Shown here piece by piece: positions 10,023-20,959 of a stretch of DNA of 64,000 bases. Made by a program: the position numbers and the translations under genes. This DNA is from Amblyomma americanum (lineage: Eukaryota > Arthropoda > Arachnida > Ixodida > Ixodidae). The notes below the pieces were generated by a model, which saw only the letters and a program-made list of their open reading frames with translations, made no database searches and was not told the origin of the DNA. The stretch is taken from NCBI RefSeq assembly GCF_052857255.1, contig NC_135504.1, positions 135,458,929 to 135,522,928 of the forward strand, read 5' to 3'. The number at the start of each line of letters is the position of its first letter. Position 1 is the first letter of the stretch.

Positions 10023-11570
10023 GCAGTGAGGCTGTGCGGGTACGCAGGAATCACGTGGTGAACGGCGAACAACGCAGCGCACATCCAAAGCACGTTCAAC
10101 TCTAAGCTTGCGGCTTGCTCCCCGTTCCTTCGGTGCAGAGGCTATGCTGACTTTCGTGGTATCGGGTTTGTCGAGAACGATGTGCCGCCGAACTACGACT
10201 GCAACTTGAGTTCCACGCGTTTCGGCAAGGCGCCTGGCAGCACTTCTACGTGGTATGCCGCCCAGCGCGTCCGTTTCACTGTACGTCGCAGAGATTTATC
10301 TAACAGGCAAGGCATCGCGCAGAACGGGCGATGGCGTTCCGTGGTCTAACTGGGAGTGCTGCAGCATGCTGTCGCCTTCCACTCTTAAAGGAGAATCTTA
10401 AGCGTCCTCCAAATTTTTTATCGTCTGCGAGAAAGAGAGACTGCGATCTTGTCCGGCATAAAAGCAAGCGTGGATGTATTTCTCGCCCCATTGCTACCCA
10501 CGAGAAGCGTATCCTGAGAGCAATAGTCAGCTTTATTGGTTCGCGTGTCATGATGCAGCAAGCGGCCTAGTCAATTTCTGATTGCAAGACGCGATAACCG
10601 CCCGCTGTGGTCATCATCTGCAAGTAGGGCTTTCGCTCCAGACCCGGTTGCCCAAAGCAGTCCGTGCTCGCCGCCGGAGGCACAGTGCATTTGTGCGACA
10701 TCAGACACGTGATAAAATGGAAACGCCCGGTTATTTTAGGTCTAAGTGGTGCTGGAAGAGCTCGTCGTTTAGAAGTCTCTTCGAAAGTTTGAAGGGTGTC
10801 CGAGCTGCAATGTTTATGCTTTCACCTTCCGATGCTGCGGACGTTGCTCAGGTGAGTGGTGTGAGGCTGACTCGCTTTGCACCGCTATGCTTCTTGCTTG
10901 CCGTGCGTGAAATATGTGCTTAGAATAACGCTGGCAGCTGAGCGGCTAAGTTCGTATTGACCCGTGCGCTGCAGCACCGATCTGGCAGCGGCTGCAATGG
11001 AGGGAACGTGAAATAATTAGGAATGATGTACGCTGTCATGCGGCGGCTTCATATTCCTGCAATGCGCCGCATATTCTGCGTTGACCGACCAGCAGAAGTT
11101 TCTGGGATGAAACCGAGTTGCATAACGTGCCTGTGTTGCTTCACGCTAGCGTTAATTCCGATGTGTTTGTGCTTTGTGGACCAAGTCGCAGTAAGGAATT
11201 TTGCCAAGGGGAGGGAAGGGGGGCACTCAGTCACTAATTACGTGTGACAACGCTTTAGCATAGCCGCTGCCCACAGACATCCATGCTATAAGGCACTCAT
11301 AGTGAAGCCCTTTTCGTAGACATTCTTGCTTGTGTTCGTTGACATTTCGAGTTCTTACCGATGGCTGGCGCACGTTTCCACTAGGAACTCTGTGTTTGAT
11401 ATCTCGCACATGCGAACTGAGCCTTTACGTTACTAATGCGATCCATAGGGGGCCCACATTCGTAGCCCCAGTATCCCCCAACCCCTAATCGAGTGTGACA
11501 ACGGCAGAGCACCGGGAAAACACGTCAACGTGCTCTACACGCGGTCGTATAACAATAAAACTGCCCTTAA
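10023..11570. other. No recognised feature
   Basis: About 1.5 kb of mixed-composition DNA. Short open frames exist on both strands, but none has domain motifs, repeat relatives in the window or convincing codon structure. Confidence 0.4.
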
Positions 11571-11812
11571 AAACGAGTAGACGCTGCAATCATCTGGATT
11601 CTCGATGCGCACCTCATTTTCGCTGTGAGGAAGGGGATTAATGCAGAATGTGAAGGAAGGAAGAGACAAAGAAGCTCCGGAGTGGAGGGCTCCAGATTAA
11701 TTTCGACCATGTGAACGTGCACTGACATCGCGCAGCGGACGGACGTGTTATCCGCTTCGCCTCCATATAAACGCGGCCGCAGTTGCCGAGGTGCGAACCC
11801 GCGTCCTCGTGC
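11571..11812 (-). mobile_element. tRNA-derived SINE fragment, minus strand
   Basis: On the minus strand the B-box region GGGTTCGCACC (11791-11800 on plus) is followed by GCGGCCGCGTTTATATGGAGGC, CGATGTCAGTGCACGTTCAC and TCTGGAGCCCTCCACTCCGG, matching the body of the other SINEs here. The 3' module is a variant (TTCCTCACAGCG...ATGAGGTGCGCATCGAG). The A-box half of the head is missing, so it is head-truncated or diverged. Confidence 0.7.
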
Positions 11813-12174
11813 CTATACACTCACTGCTCACTCTCCAAGGCACTCATTCATACGCTGCTTGTTACGTACACGGGCATCCTTATACCCGCACATCCTAAAC
11901 CAGATTTGGCAATTTCTCTGATCTCACAAGAGACGTCCTCGATTTACGTGGTGAGCTATGCCGGAAGAAGCTGCAAAGGGAGAATATTTTGGGCGGCACT
12001 TTAGCGCCAGCGTTAATGAGCCCCGTGAGCGGCTCTCCTTGCCCACGCAAACACGGACATTGTGCGGACATTGTGCTTGGCTAGTTTCTCTATCAAGTCC
12101 TTCGAAAACACGGAGGAAGAAAAGAACTCAGCAGAGGCGGTTACGCCATATTTTTGAAGCCGCTGCCCACTGCA

Positions 12175-12192
12175 CCCCCCCCCCCCCCCCCC
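12175..12192. repeat. Poly-C run of 18
   Basis: Eighteen consecutive C on the plus strand. The true length is prone to sequencing error. Confidence 0.9.
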
Positions 12193-12477
12193 GTTTCTTG
12201 GCCGCTGTCTCGACGCGCTTGCGCATGCGCAGTTTACGATGTAGCAGATAATAACTCGCAAGTAGATGGCTGTTGTGTTTCTACCTCTTCCTCCAACTTA
12301 AAGATGCGTCGTAAATGTGATACTGAGTACGACGCTTTACAAATATTTTCAATAAACGTCGTGCTATAGACACCTTCCACACGTTTATATTTAGCGCGAA
12401 ACGTGTATAAGCGTTTGTCGTTGTTTCCAGACGCTTTAAAGAAAATATGTGTTCCGTGGTGGCTGTCACTGCGTTTC

Positions 12478-12623
12478 TCTAACGTGCGCTGACATCGCAG
12501 ACCATACTTGTAATTGTGCATTTCGAGGCCATCGAAGAGCGGCTGCCGCGGCCGGGATCGAACCCGCAACCTTCGGATCAGTAGCCAAGTGGCCCAGCCA
12601 CTGATCTAGCCATCGTGCCGGGT
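12478..12623 (-). mobile_element. tRNA-headed SINE, 5' part, minus strand
   Basis: On the minus strand the head starts GACCCGGCACGATGGCTAGATCAGTGGCTGG and contains a clean B box GGGTTCGATCCC (12554-12565 on plus). The body reaches GATGTCAGCGCACGTTAG at 12478. The head differs from the CCGCCGCGGTGG type, so this is a second head variant sharing the same body. Confidence 0.75.
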
Positions 12624-14294
12624 CTTAAATTGTATTTGCTTGCTGCGACAACGAATGCTTCCGAAATTTATTGTTGCGCAAACTCGTTCGGTAGTTGCAG
12701 CTATATTGCACATATTTTTCCTACTTGACGCAAGGGAAGAGAAGCTGCTCTCTCTCGGTGCCTAATGTGTTAGAAAAGTGTTAAAAAGGTCGAATAAAAC
12801 TATCTGCCAACATGTGAAAGTCGGAGACTAATGATAATCAAGATTTCACATCAGCCTGGCTAGTGTACAACGCTTAGTAATTGCCAAAGCCATATTACAG
12901 AAGCGCCAGTTAAGTTTATTTGTTGACTCGTAAACTGGGTTCCATTTTCACCTTGCATAGCGCAGACTGCTTTCGGTGGCTAACGATACGCGCAAGCATG
13001 TCTCATTCTGAGTGAAAAAAAAATAATTAAATGTCTGCCTTTTCCAAAATAAAACCGGCTGAACCGACTTTTGGACCGGTTCGGAACGGTTCCTTTGAAT
13101 CTTTCCGATTCCGAAAAAAGTAACGGATTCGGTACCGGTTCGACACCCTGAACAGAACACCCTTCTGGACTTCACTGAATTGATGCACGGCACGGTGGAA
13201 CTCAACAGGTGTATTGTGGGAGTGGTTCGGTTCTACACAGGTGCGCATACTTTCTATGCAAGCAACCGAACGCGACATTTTATCGCAAAACCACATGCTT
13301 GATTCTGATGTGGCGATTATATACGTGAAAAGACGACACCCTCCGCGTTTCTCCTAAGGGCAGAAGGCGGTCAACATGGCCTCTCCCAACGCTCTCAGCC
13401 ATTGTTAACGCGCTGCCGTATCTCACTTTATTCTCCCTGGGAAGCTAGCGCCACCTCCATCCCGTCGTCTGATCTTACATTGCCGATGCTGGAGGTGTGC
13501 GCCGATATGCGTCGAGGAATCGGCGCGCCGCCGTCGACTTCCTTCGCTGCGCCGCCACCGCCGCCGCCGACGTTTTCGCTAGGCGCGATGGCGCGCCCTC
13601 TAAATATGAATATATTATTCCCAACAAATCCAGCTGCGTTCAAGATTTGGTTTTACCTTGTTCAATTCTTTTCTCTGTCTCAACCATATAATAATGTCAA
13701 AGAGTTAGCACGTCAAGTGCGTTGCAATGAATGAACACAAAATAAACAAAAACAACCCTGCTCTCCGCGCATCTACGCATGCGTATCGTAACCAGACAAC
13801 GCACCGTGGCACACCGAAACTTCTTCAAACGCGAAAAGAGAAGAAAAAAAACTGTTGCGGAACGTCGAAATGACGACTGTAGAGTCGCGGGCACTGAGGC
13901 TGCGGGTGGAATCAGCGATATGTTCCAAAACAGCTTGATCGCATCTTAAGATATGGCGGCTAGAAAAATGCTCACCTGCTGTAATAAGCACTTTCTTTTT
14001 TTATTTCAGGAAAAGGTCCTTATAAGAACAGTTACTTTAAACAAATGGTGAACAATGTTCAGAACAAGTGATTTCTCAAACCGTCCAGACGGAAATGCTT
14101 GTCTTATAACATGTACTGATTGGTTGACAGGTAAACGGCTGAACCAAGCAAAACTTGGTCATAGAAGGTGTGTGTATTCAAGTGCATTCAAGTGCATCTC
14201 ACTTCATTAAAGCGCTTGTGGTGTCCTTTCTTCGTTGTGTCCCGTTGTTTTATTGCGCTGTTCAAATATGTATCTCACTTGTTTCCTGCTGTTT
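12624..14294. other. Unassigned spacer with an AACCGGTTC-rich patch
   Basis: No coding segment recognised. Between about 13050 and 13145 the words ACCGGTTCGG, GGAACGGTTCC and GGTACCGGTTCG recur in direct and inverted orientation. The rest, including a GC-rich stretch at 13490-13600, shows nothing I can name. Confidence 0.4.
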
Positions 14295-14485
14295 GCAGGC
14301 TGAGTGTTGCCCCCAAAGGGGCGCAGCGTGGTTTGCGGAGCCTCCCCATGCACACACCCCTGAAGAAGCCGGGCGCCGGCCGGGGGTGGCTTGTACCCAT
14401 TTTTGCCTGTGGGTGTCCGGCGATGGGCTTCGAACCAACCACCTCCCGCAGCCGAAGCGGACGCGCAGACCAATAGGCCACTGTG
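14295..14485 (-). mobile_element. Possible second-type tRNA-derived SINE, minus strand
   Basis: On the minus strand the sequence has a tRNA-like head: A-box-like GTGGCCTATTGGTC (14468-14481 on plus) and B-box-like GGTTGGTTCGAAGCCC (14425-14440), followed by a GC-rich body. It abuts the point where the I-like LINE loses its 3' end, so it may have inserted there or taken part in a deletion. Confidence 0.5.
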
Positions 14486-15510
14486 AAGGGTTGCTGTCTT
14501 CTTGAAGGAAGCGAACATCACATACCTTTCCGCGTTTTACTCTGGGCAGTACATGATATAATGGTCGATATCTCCGCACACACCACATATAGTACATTCC
14601 GAAGAGAGGGCGATGCCCGTCTTATGCATTCAGGCAGGAGTGCGAGCAGAGGCCGTGCGAATTCGATGTAGTTGAGTGGCCTGGGATTTTCTCAGTCCCT
14701 TGCTCACACATGGCTTGTGGGGCGCAATCCACTGGGTACTGAAATGATCTAGCACTGTCCTCCTGTAGAGAGTTTTTTCATTGTGAGGTACTTATTTAGG
14801 TGGATTCCTTGACAGAGCTTTATGGGTGAGACTGTCTGCCACCTCATTGCCTCTGACTCTTATGTGAGAGGGCACCCATTGGAATATAGAATAAAGCCTC
14901 TGGTGTGCAGATTCTGCACCAAGCGTAGAGCGCTTAGAGACAAGTCAACTGTCCGGAATCCGCGCTCTAACCTCTGGAGGGTAAATTTTGAATCAGGCAG
15001 ACAACAGGTTGAGCCGGACAAGACCCTAACTTCCGTAAAGCAGCCTCAATAGCAACACTTTCGGCCGTTGTGGAGGATACGACACCACTACAGCGTGCGG
15101 ACCACTTACAGTCCAAAGAAGGGATGTAAAAAGCCACTGCGCTAGCTTGTTTCGCCTTGTCTACAGAATCATTAGTGAGAATTTTAAAATGGCGGGCATA
15201 CTCTATTTCCAAATGTTCAAGTACAAACGAACGCGTTGCTGCCAAAGGAGGTCTGCACTTTCTGCTCACATGGGAAATTGTGACCTCACAGCCGAGGGTC
15301 CGGAAAGACCAGGGAGATTTTAACAGTTTCATTTGCTTTCGGGCATTAAGGTATAAAGAACTAAGAATATTAAGTGCCAAGTAGGCCTTCGACTCATATC
15401 TCTTGCGGAACCGCAGGAGAAGGGGTCGCCCAGCTACCGCATCTCCTCGGCGGCCAAGATGCTTTAGTAGTCTCTCAGAAGCGACAAAGCGGAGAGGTTA
15501 CGGTAGAGAC
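14486..15510 (-). mobile_element. I-like LINE (LINE-A) copy 1, 3' part with RNase H
   Basis: On the minus strand this is the end of ORF2 after the RT, collinear with LINE-A copy 2 at about 34195-35215. The RNase H region (14967-15380) carries ATRSFVLEHLEIEYARHFK, TNDSVD where copy 2 has TDGSVD, and TTAESVAIEAALRKL. The change removes an expected catalytic aspartate. An RNase H domain after RT is a feature of the I superfamily. The 3' end is missing at 14486. The segment joins 18158-20440 across an inserted LTR element. Confidence 0.82.
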
Positions 15511-16044
15511 AGTCAGGCAGGTTCCTTCCTCCCTCCTCTATTTTGTTTTCCTCTCCTCCCGATTCAGCCAGACCACACCGAAGATTCCGATAACACAGTG
15601 CCTAATTTAATTACATCTGTTCACAATTGCGGTGACAACACCCTGCCGTCGGGATGCGGCCTTTCGTCTCGGAATCCACGACCCGTCGCTCTCGTCCTTC
15701 TCGGTCGTCTCTCCTCTCTTCCCGGTCCTCCTTTCTAGCTTGCCCTCTCTCGTCTTTGCTTCCCCGCTGCTCCCTTCAATCGACTCCCTGGGAAGGCATC
15801 TTGAGCTGGTTCCCGTCGTTACGGAGGCGGCGTACAGACCTTGGTCTTATCGGATGATGCCCCCGTAACTGCTGTTCGGGGGGGGGTCTCTCGTCCGTCG
15901 CCGCTGACCGGCAAGCACACAAATAGAAACGCAAAGCGCCGACTGTTTCGTGAGCGCGCCGAATCGCCCGCGCGTACACGCACATAACCGCGGCGGCCGT
16001 TTCTTCCGGCTATGTTCGCATGCGATGCGGCCGCGCGCCCGACA
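15511..16044 (-). repeat. 3' LTR (minus-strand sense) of the compact LTR element
   Basis: A 534-bp direct partner of 17624-18152. On the minus strand the bases just before it are GGTGGTGGAGTTG, a weak candidate for the polypurine tract. The LTR edge beside GAGAC is uncertain by one base. Confidence 0.88.
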
Positions 16045-16440
16045 ACTCCACCACCACTGTGATGCGTGCCTCCACGAAACGCTTCACACTTCACACCACA
16101 ACCGTGCGCTGCTGGTGTCCCGGGATCTTCCCCCGGACACTACGACACCACTAAAACAAAGGACTAGGGAACAGCGTTACCCATTTCACCCCGCTCCCCT
16201 TACCAATGGAGCTGGTGCTATAAGCCTCGGCAGCTTGTCAGCATTGTTCTCACAATGCCTGCCCACAATTGCCATCTCGAACGCCACGGTTAGCTCTAAA
16301 CCCACTGCGGCGGAGGGCGATCAGTCGGTTCAATGCCATAGCCCTTACTGGTCCTCTGCCACGGCACTTACCTCCTGACGATTAGTGCAAACGGCCGTCC
16401 ACTGTAGTACGGCCTCTGCCAGGGCGCCATCTGACACTCA

Positions 16441-17397
16441 TTACAATTTTTGATCGCGCTTTCCCTCCTTGGACCTTTCTTCGAAGCGCAGCTGAGTCTT
16501 TCCGTCACCATGGTGACTTTCGCACTCAAGCTCATTCGCCAGTCGCGTCATTTTCACTTGTTGCGACTCCCGTGACGTCATTTGCACGCACGGATGGCCC
16601 GCAATCTCGCCTCCACTGCCAAACAAAATTTCACCTGCTACCGCATCATGAGCGCGCACTCTCGCGCGTTCGCCCGTCTCCCTCGACGTAACGCCGCCAG
16701 TTTGCTCGCGCCTGGACTTTTCGTGCTCCGGAGCATTCGTATGCCTGCCGTACCCTCTTTCAGCGCCAGCGTTACCGGTCTGCTCTACTGCGGCGACCGT
16801 TACAGCCGCAGCTGCGTCTGCGCATTTCTGTTGGTCGCCACTATCCTCCTTCAGTGCAGTCACCACTTCTGACACTGCGGTTGCCCCTTCCCAAAGCTAC
16901 GGAAGTCTCACACCCTTGATGACCGCAACATACCCGGATATTAGCCTGCTCGCTTCAGCACAGAGGTTTCCACTGCCAAACTTGTCTTCATCAGTTTCTT
17001 TCAAATCGTCAGAGCGTACCTCTGATATGTTGGAACCTGCCTCCTGCTTCTCGATCGCGGCCGCCGTGTCACCACTCGAGCTTTTCAGTATCGCTCTCTG
17101 GCCTATCTCCTCTCTCACAAATGCGACCTCAGTGCCGCCACTCGAGCCTTCCAGTCCGCTGACTGCCTCTACCGTTCTATGGCCTACCTCGAAATGCTCC
17201 GCGATGCCCGCCCCATTCTCCGGACGCACCACCTCTTGTTTTACACCTACCGCCACTTTCCTAATCCTTCTCTCATACCGCAATTTTTCAGTGGCCAATT
17301 GTACTTCTGAAATTTTCAATTGCAACAGCGCCATCTCATAGGCGAAAGATAACCCTGACCCTCCGCTGAAGCGTGCAACCTCGGCGTTCACAACCAG
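16441..17397 (-). pseudogene. Possible gag-like frame of the compact LTR element
   Basis: On the minus strand one frame is open from about 17397 to 16441 except for a single TAG at 16897-16899. No canonical ATG opens it: a TAG lies at 17398-17400 and the first methionine is in YEMALLQLKISEVQLA. The N-terminal part (17391-16897) is helix-rich and charged, as in the coiled-coil start of some gag proteins. The rest is acidic and low in complexity. No zinc knuckle or enzyme motif is visible. Gag is an inference from position between PBS and 3' LTR only. Confidence 0.4.
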
Positions 17398-17606
17398 CTA
17401 CATCTGCCTCCCTCCTACTCGTCTGTTCCCGTCCTCCTCGCTCACACGACTGTCACAGTGCCCAGCGGAAGGTCCTACAAGGCACCAACCTGCTTCACTG
17501 TAGGAGATGGCTTGGCCTGCTGGTCCACGCCCGAGATTGTCGCTCAGCCCTGGGCCCTTGTTGCCGTCTCGATGAGTCCAATGGCCGGTCCGCTTCCCGT
17601 CGTGAG

Positions 17607-17624
17607 ATCCTGTCGACTGCGCCA
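17607..17624 (-). promoter_or_regulatory. Primer-binding site, tRNA-Ser type
   Basis: On the minus strand TGGCGCAGTCGACAGGAT begins at the last base of the 5' LTR. It is the complement of a tRNA 3' end reading ATCCTGTCGACTGCGCCA. From memory of eukaryotic tRNA-Ser genes (acceptor GCAGTCG or GTAGTCG paired with CGACTGC), this fits a serine tRNA. Some Drosophila gypsy-group elements are known to use the same primer. Confidence 0.75.
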
Positions 17625-18152
17625 GTCAGGCAGGTTCCTCCCTCCTTCCTCTATTTTGATTTCCTCTCGTCCCGATTCAGCCAGACCACACAACATTCCG
17701 ATTACACAGTGCCTAATTTATTTATATCTATTCGCAATTGCGGTGACACCACACTGCCGTCGGGATGCGGCCTTTTGTCTCGGCATCCTTGTCTGTCTAG
17801 TCCTTCTTGGTGGTCTCTCCTCTCTTCCCGGTCCTCCTTTCTAGCTTGCCCTCTCTCGTCCTTGCTTCCCCGCTGCTCCCTTCGGTCGGCTCCCTGGGAA
17901 GGCATCCGGAGCTGGTTCCCGTCGTTACGGAGGCGGCGCGCAGACCTTGTACTTATCGGATGATGCGCCCGTAACTGCTGTTCGGGGGAGGGGGTCTCTC
18001 GTCCGTCCCCGCTGACCGGCAAGCACACACATAGGAACACAAAGCGCCGGCTGTTTCTTGGGCGCAAAGAATCGCCCGCGCGTACACGCACATAACGGCG
18101 GCGGCCGTTTCTTCATGCTACGTTCGCATGCGATGCGGCCGCGCGCCCGGCA
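17624..18152 (-). repeat. 5' LTR (minus-strand sense) of the compact LTR element
   Basis: A 529-bp direct partner of 15511-16044. Shared blocks include GATTCAGCCAGACCACAC, CAATTGCGGTGACA and the GCATGCGATGCGGCCGCGCGCCC end (plus-strand wording). An AATAAATTAGGCACTG stretch on the minus strand near 17715 may hold the polyadenylation signal. Visible substitutions and small indels against the other LTR indicate an old insertion. Confidence 0.88.
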
Positions 18153-18157
18153 GAGAC

Positions 18158-20440
18158 TGTTGAAGTACTGCCTTGTTCGCAGCCGCCTGAGGAACTCCAA
18201 TGGCTCTTCTTAGGCTTCTGTGGATAACATCGACATTTTCAAGCTGTGATGCCGAGGGAGATATTAAAGGTAATTGAAACATTATGCCAGTGACCACCAG
18301 TGCCTCATGAAGTTTGACCATTGAAGAATGGTTTCCTCTTGCTAACTTGCTATTCTACGGACCACATTGAGACGCGAAGCTAGAGATGACACACCCTCGT
18401 CTAAAGCTTTTTGCCAGTGTTGACGGGAGTCAATAATGACGCCCAGGAAATGCGTGTGGTTGAATTGGCGGATGCCGAAGTGACAAAGGTCTAACTTCAA
18501 CCGCGCTTGACGTCTTCCTACACCTGGAAAAAAAAGAAAGGCGGATTTTTCCACTGATAAAGACAATCCCACACCTTGAAGGTAAGCTTGTACCAAAAGT
18601 AGAGCCTGTCGAGCTATCAGGGCTAATCGCTTGTGTTGGCAGCCAGTAATCCAAATACAGATGTCGTCAGCATATATTGAAATACGCACTTGCCTGCAAT
18701 ATTTTGCAATGAATCGGGAAGGCCAGCCATTCGGACGTTAACAAGCGTGGGGGAAAGAACACTTCCTTGAGGCACACCTCGTGATAGAACCCTTTCGGTG
18801 CTTAAGGTACTCACTAACCGTAAACGAACAGCACGATCACCTATAAGCTTGTACATGAATCATAACATATGGCCCTGTATGCCCATGCCTTGCAAACTGT
18901 TTAGAATTGAGCTCTGAAGCACGTTATCATACGCTTTTGAAACGTAAAGAAAAATGGCTAAGGTGGAAAGGCCGAAGGCTCTCTGGCGTTCAATGTGACT
19001 CACCAAGTCTAACACGCTATCTTGGGCAGTAAACCCTCGGCGGAATCCTGTCATAGATGTTGGCAGTGCCTTGCTGTCTTCAAGCCACCACGGTAAGCGT
19101 TTTTTTTTACCAACTTCTCCATCAGCTTAGTTATAAGTTATACATAAGGTCGATGACACAGGGCGATACGAGGCAAGGTCCGTCATGTCTCTGCCAGGCT
19201 TCAGCACTGGAACTACATGTGACTCCTTCCATGACAGAGGAACATCGCCAGCCTCCTAAACCCGATTATGAAGTTTACGAGATCTTTCCAGAGTTTCAGG
19301 GGCAGATTATGCAGCATTTGGTAGGTTATGCCGTCGGGACATGGTGCACACTGGCGCCGCAGGCCACTGAGCGCAGTTTGAAGCTCACGAAGCGTCAACG
19401 GAACGTTCATGATAGACCTGGAGGAAGCAGGTTGTGTATATATATTCATTCCAGAATTAGCACGTACAAGTGCGTCTGAAAATTCTTCTGCCAAGCACGC
19501 AATATGCTTTTCCTTGCGTATTGCAAGAGCTTCAAAAGACTTCGAAGGGCGAAATTCTCCAGGAAGGCTGCCAATAACTCGCCATAATATCGTCATCTGT
19601 GAGAACACAAACTAGCGCAGAATGAGGCCCATTGCGACCTGTAGAGCTTGTTCGTGTGCCGTCGATGGGCAGAATTCAGCCTATTGAAGGTCGTCTTCAG
19701 TTCCTTGTCGTCCTTCTTCCGCATGAGTTAGCGTTCTCCCTTCTCGCTGCGCAAAGGTTCCTGAGTTTTAAATCCAGGGCCGGAAGATGATCAGGTAACT
19801 TTACCGCCGTAGTTGCTGCCAGCTTACTAGAAATAATTTAGTAAATAACATCACCAGAACCACGTTCTAGGTGCTCTCTGTACATGTCGAAGTTGACCAC
19901 ATTGCTGATTTTATGACCACGCATACGAAAGTCGGCAGCAAACATAAAAATCGGATAATGCATGTCACTTCCAATGCGGTCAGGCGCTGTTTCCCGCCTC
20001 ACGTTGGCGTCACGTGAATGCAGAGTTGTCGCTGCGCCTGAAGGCCAGAAGAAAGTGGGGCTTCTATCATTGGCAAAACACAGGTCCAAACTTTCAATAA
20101 CGTCTACGAGTTTTCGTCCACGGGAATCTGTGTTCCTGTCACCCCAGACGGCATGATTGGCGTTGAAATCACCGCTGATGATTCGAGGAGCTGGTCAGCG
20201 GTCGCAGAGCTGCTGTAGAAACAGATCCAATGCTACCTTCTTCCGCGGGGACACGCACGCGTATGCAATAGAAAGGGTTCGAAAGCCGAGCCGTATTCTC
20301 ACAGCAGCTACCTCAATGTCATCCGTGCAAAGATTGGTAACGCATAGAGAAACGTGTGGAATTTTTCGTGTTATGTAAAGCACGGTAGATCCTGCAGGAA
20401 ATGACCTTATGCTGCAGTTTTATGGGTGACATATCTAGTC
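18158..20440 (-). mobile_element. I-like LINE (LINE-A) copy 1, endonuclease and RT part
   Basis: Read on the minus strand. The AP-endonuclease region lies at about 20383-19838 (ITRKIPHVSLCVTNLC, then SGDFNANHAVWGDRN and DLCFANDRSPTFFWPSG). RT follows: LTLRELQTALSGLRRQCAPCPDG near 19400, TGFRRGFTAQDSVLDLVSH and the degraded motif A YVSKAYDNV at about 19040-18940, GVPQGSVLSPTL at about 18770, the catalytic box ISIYADDICIW near 18670, then the thumb to GVPQAAANKAV at 18180. Frameshifts separate the blocks. Stops and lost residues make it dead, though YADD survives. The start of the endonuclease is missing beyond about 20440. Confidence 0.86.
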
Positions 20441-20487
20441 AAACATCTCCCGCTTGGCAGGTCAGCTACCGACAGGGCCAATACCCA

Positions 20488-20660
20488 GGCAGCACAACTG
20501 CTTTGGTAGAACGTTGGGCTATCATTGGCAAATATTGGCACAAACATCGGTTCTACAATGGCATTTACTCTGAGCGCTACCATTTTGACACATTGGCCCT
20601 ACTTTCATGCCAATTTAGGGCCAACGTACGGCCGATCAAGGGGCCAACGTAGTCCTGGCG
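20488..20660. repeat. CAGGCAGCACA-type repeat with TTGGCC words
   Basis: It starts CCAGGCAGCACAACTG and contains repeated variants of TTGGCA, TTGGGC and GGCCAACG over about 170 bp. A second locus with the same start and word content lies at 26437-26640. It probably belongs to one dispersed family, class unknown. Confidence 0.5.
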
Positions 20661-20699
20661 TTCGTTCTGCGACATGGGTCAGTAAAGGTCTCAGATTCT

Positions 20700-20950
20700 C
20701 ATCCAGCTTTAGAAGATCGGCATCCAGGTTTCGAACATTTGCATCCAGCCTTCTAACATTGGTATCCAGCCGTCGAACATTGGTACCCGGCTTTCGAACA
20801 ATGACATCCAGCTTTCTGCAACATGGGCCAGTAAAGGTCTCGGACTGGCATCCAACTTCCAAACATTGGTACCCAGCTTTCGAATAAAGGTATCCAGCTT
20901 TCAAACCATGGCACCCAGTTTTTGAGCAATGGTATCCAGCTTTCGAACAC
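20700..20950. repeat. 21-bp minisatellite
   Basis: About ten to eleven degenerate tandem units fitting GGTATCCAGCTTTCGAACATT, for example GGTATCCAGCCGTCGAACATT followed by GGTACCCGGCTTTCGAACAAT. A separate 30-bp phrase (CATGGGCCAGTAAAGGTCTC) occurs both before and inside the array. As 21 is a multiple of three, the minus strand reads as heptapeptide repeats (SKAGYQC) without stops, which is a by-product and not evidence of a gene. Confidence 0.8.
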
Positions 20951-20959
20951 CGGCACATG

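Larger units (their letters stand above)
15511..18152 (-). mobile_element. Compact non-autonomous LTR retrotransposon in LINE-A
   Basis: Two ~530-bp direct repeats (15511-16044 and 17624-18152) bracket about 1.58 kb. On the minus strand the element starts TGCCGGGCGC and ends CCTGCCTGACT. GAGAC flanks it exactly on both sides (15506-15510 and 18153-18157), a 5-bp target duplication. The flanking LINE-A codons join across it. The internal part has a good primer-binding site and one long but broken frame, with no protease, RT or integrase motif. At 2.64 kb it is far too short for an autonomous element and must have depended on another's enzymes. Confidence 0.88.

Noticed and set aside
12554..12609. 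Functional tRNA gene on the minus strand
   Set aside because: It has A and B boxes but no proper acceptor pairing or anticodon stem, and it is joined to the SINE body, so it is a SINE head.
16441..17391. Plus-strand serine/threonine-rich frames (16582-16872, 16916-17341) as genes
   Set aside because: They mirror the open minus-strand frame of the LTR element and carry no motifs; they are shadows.
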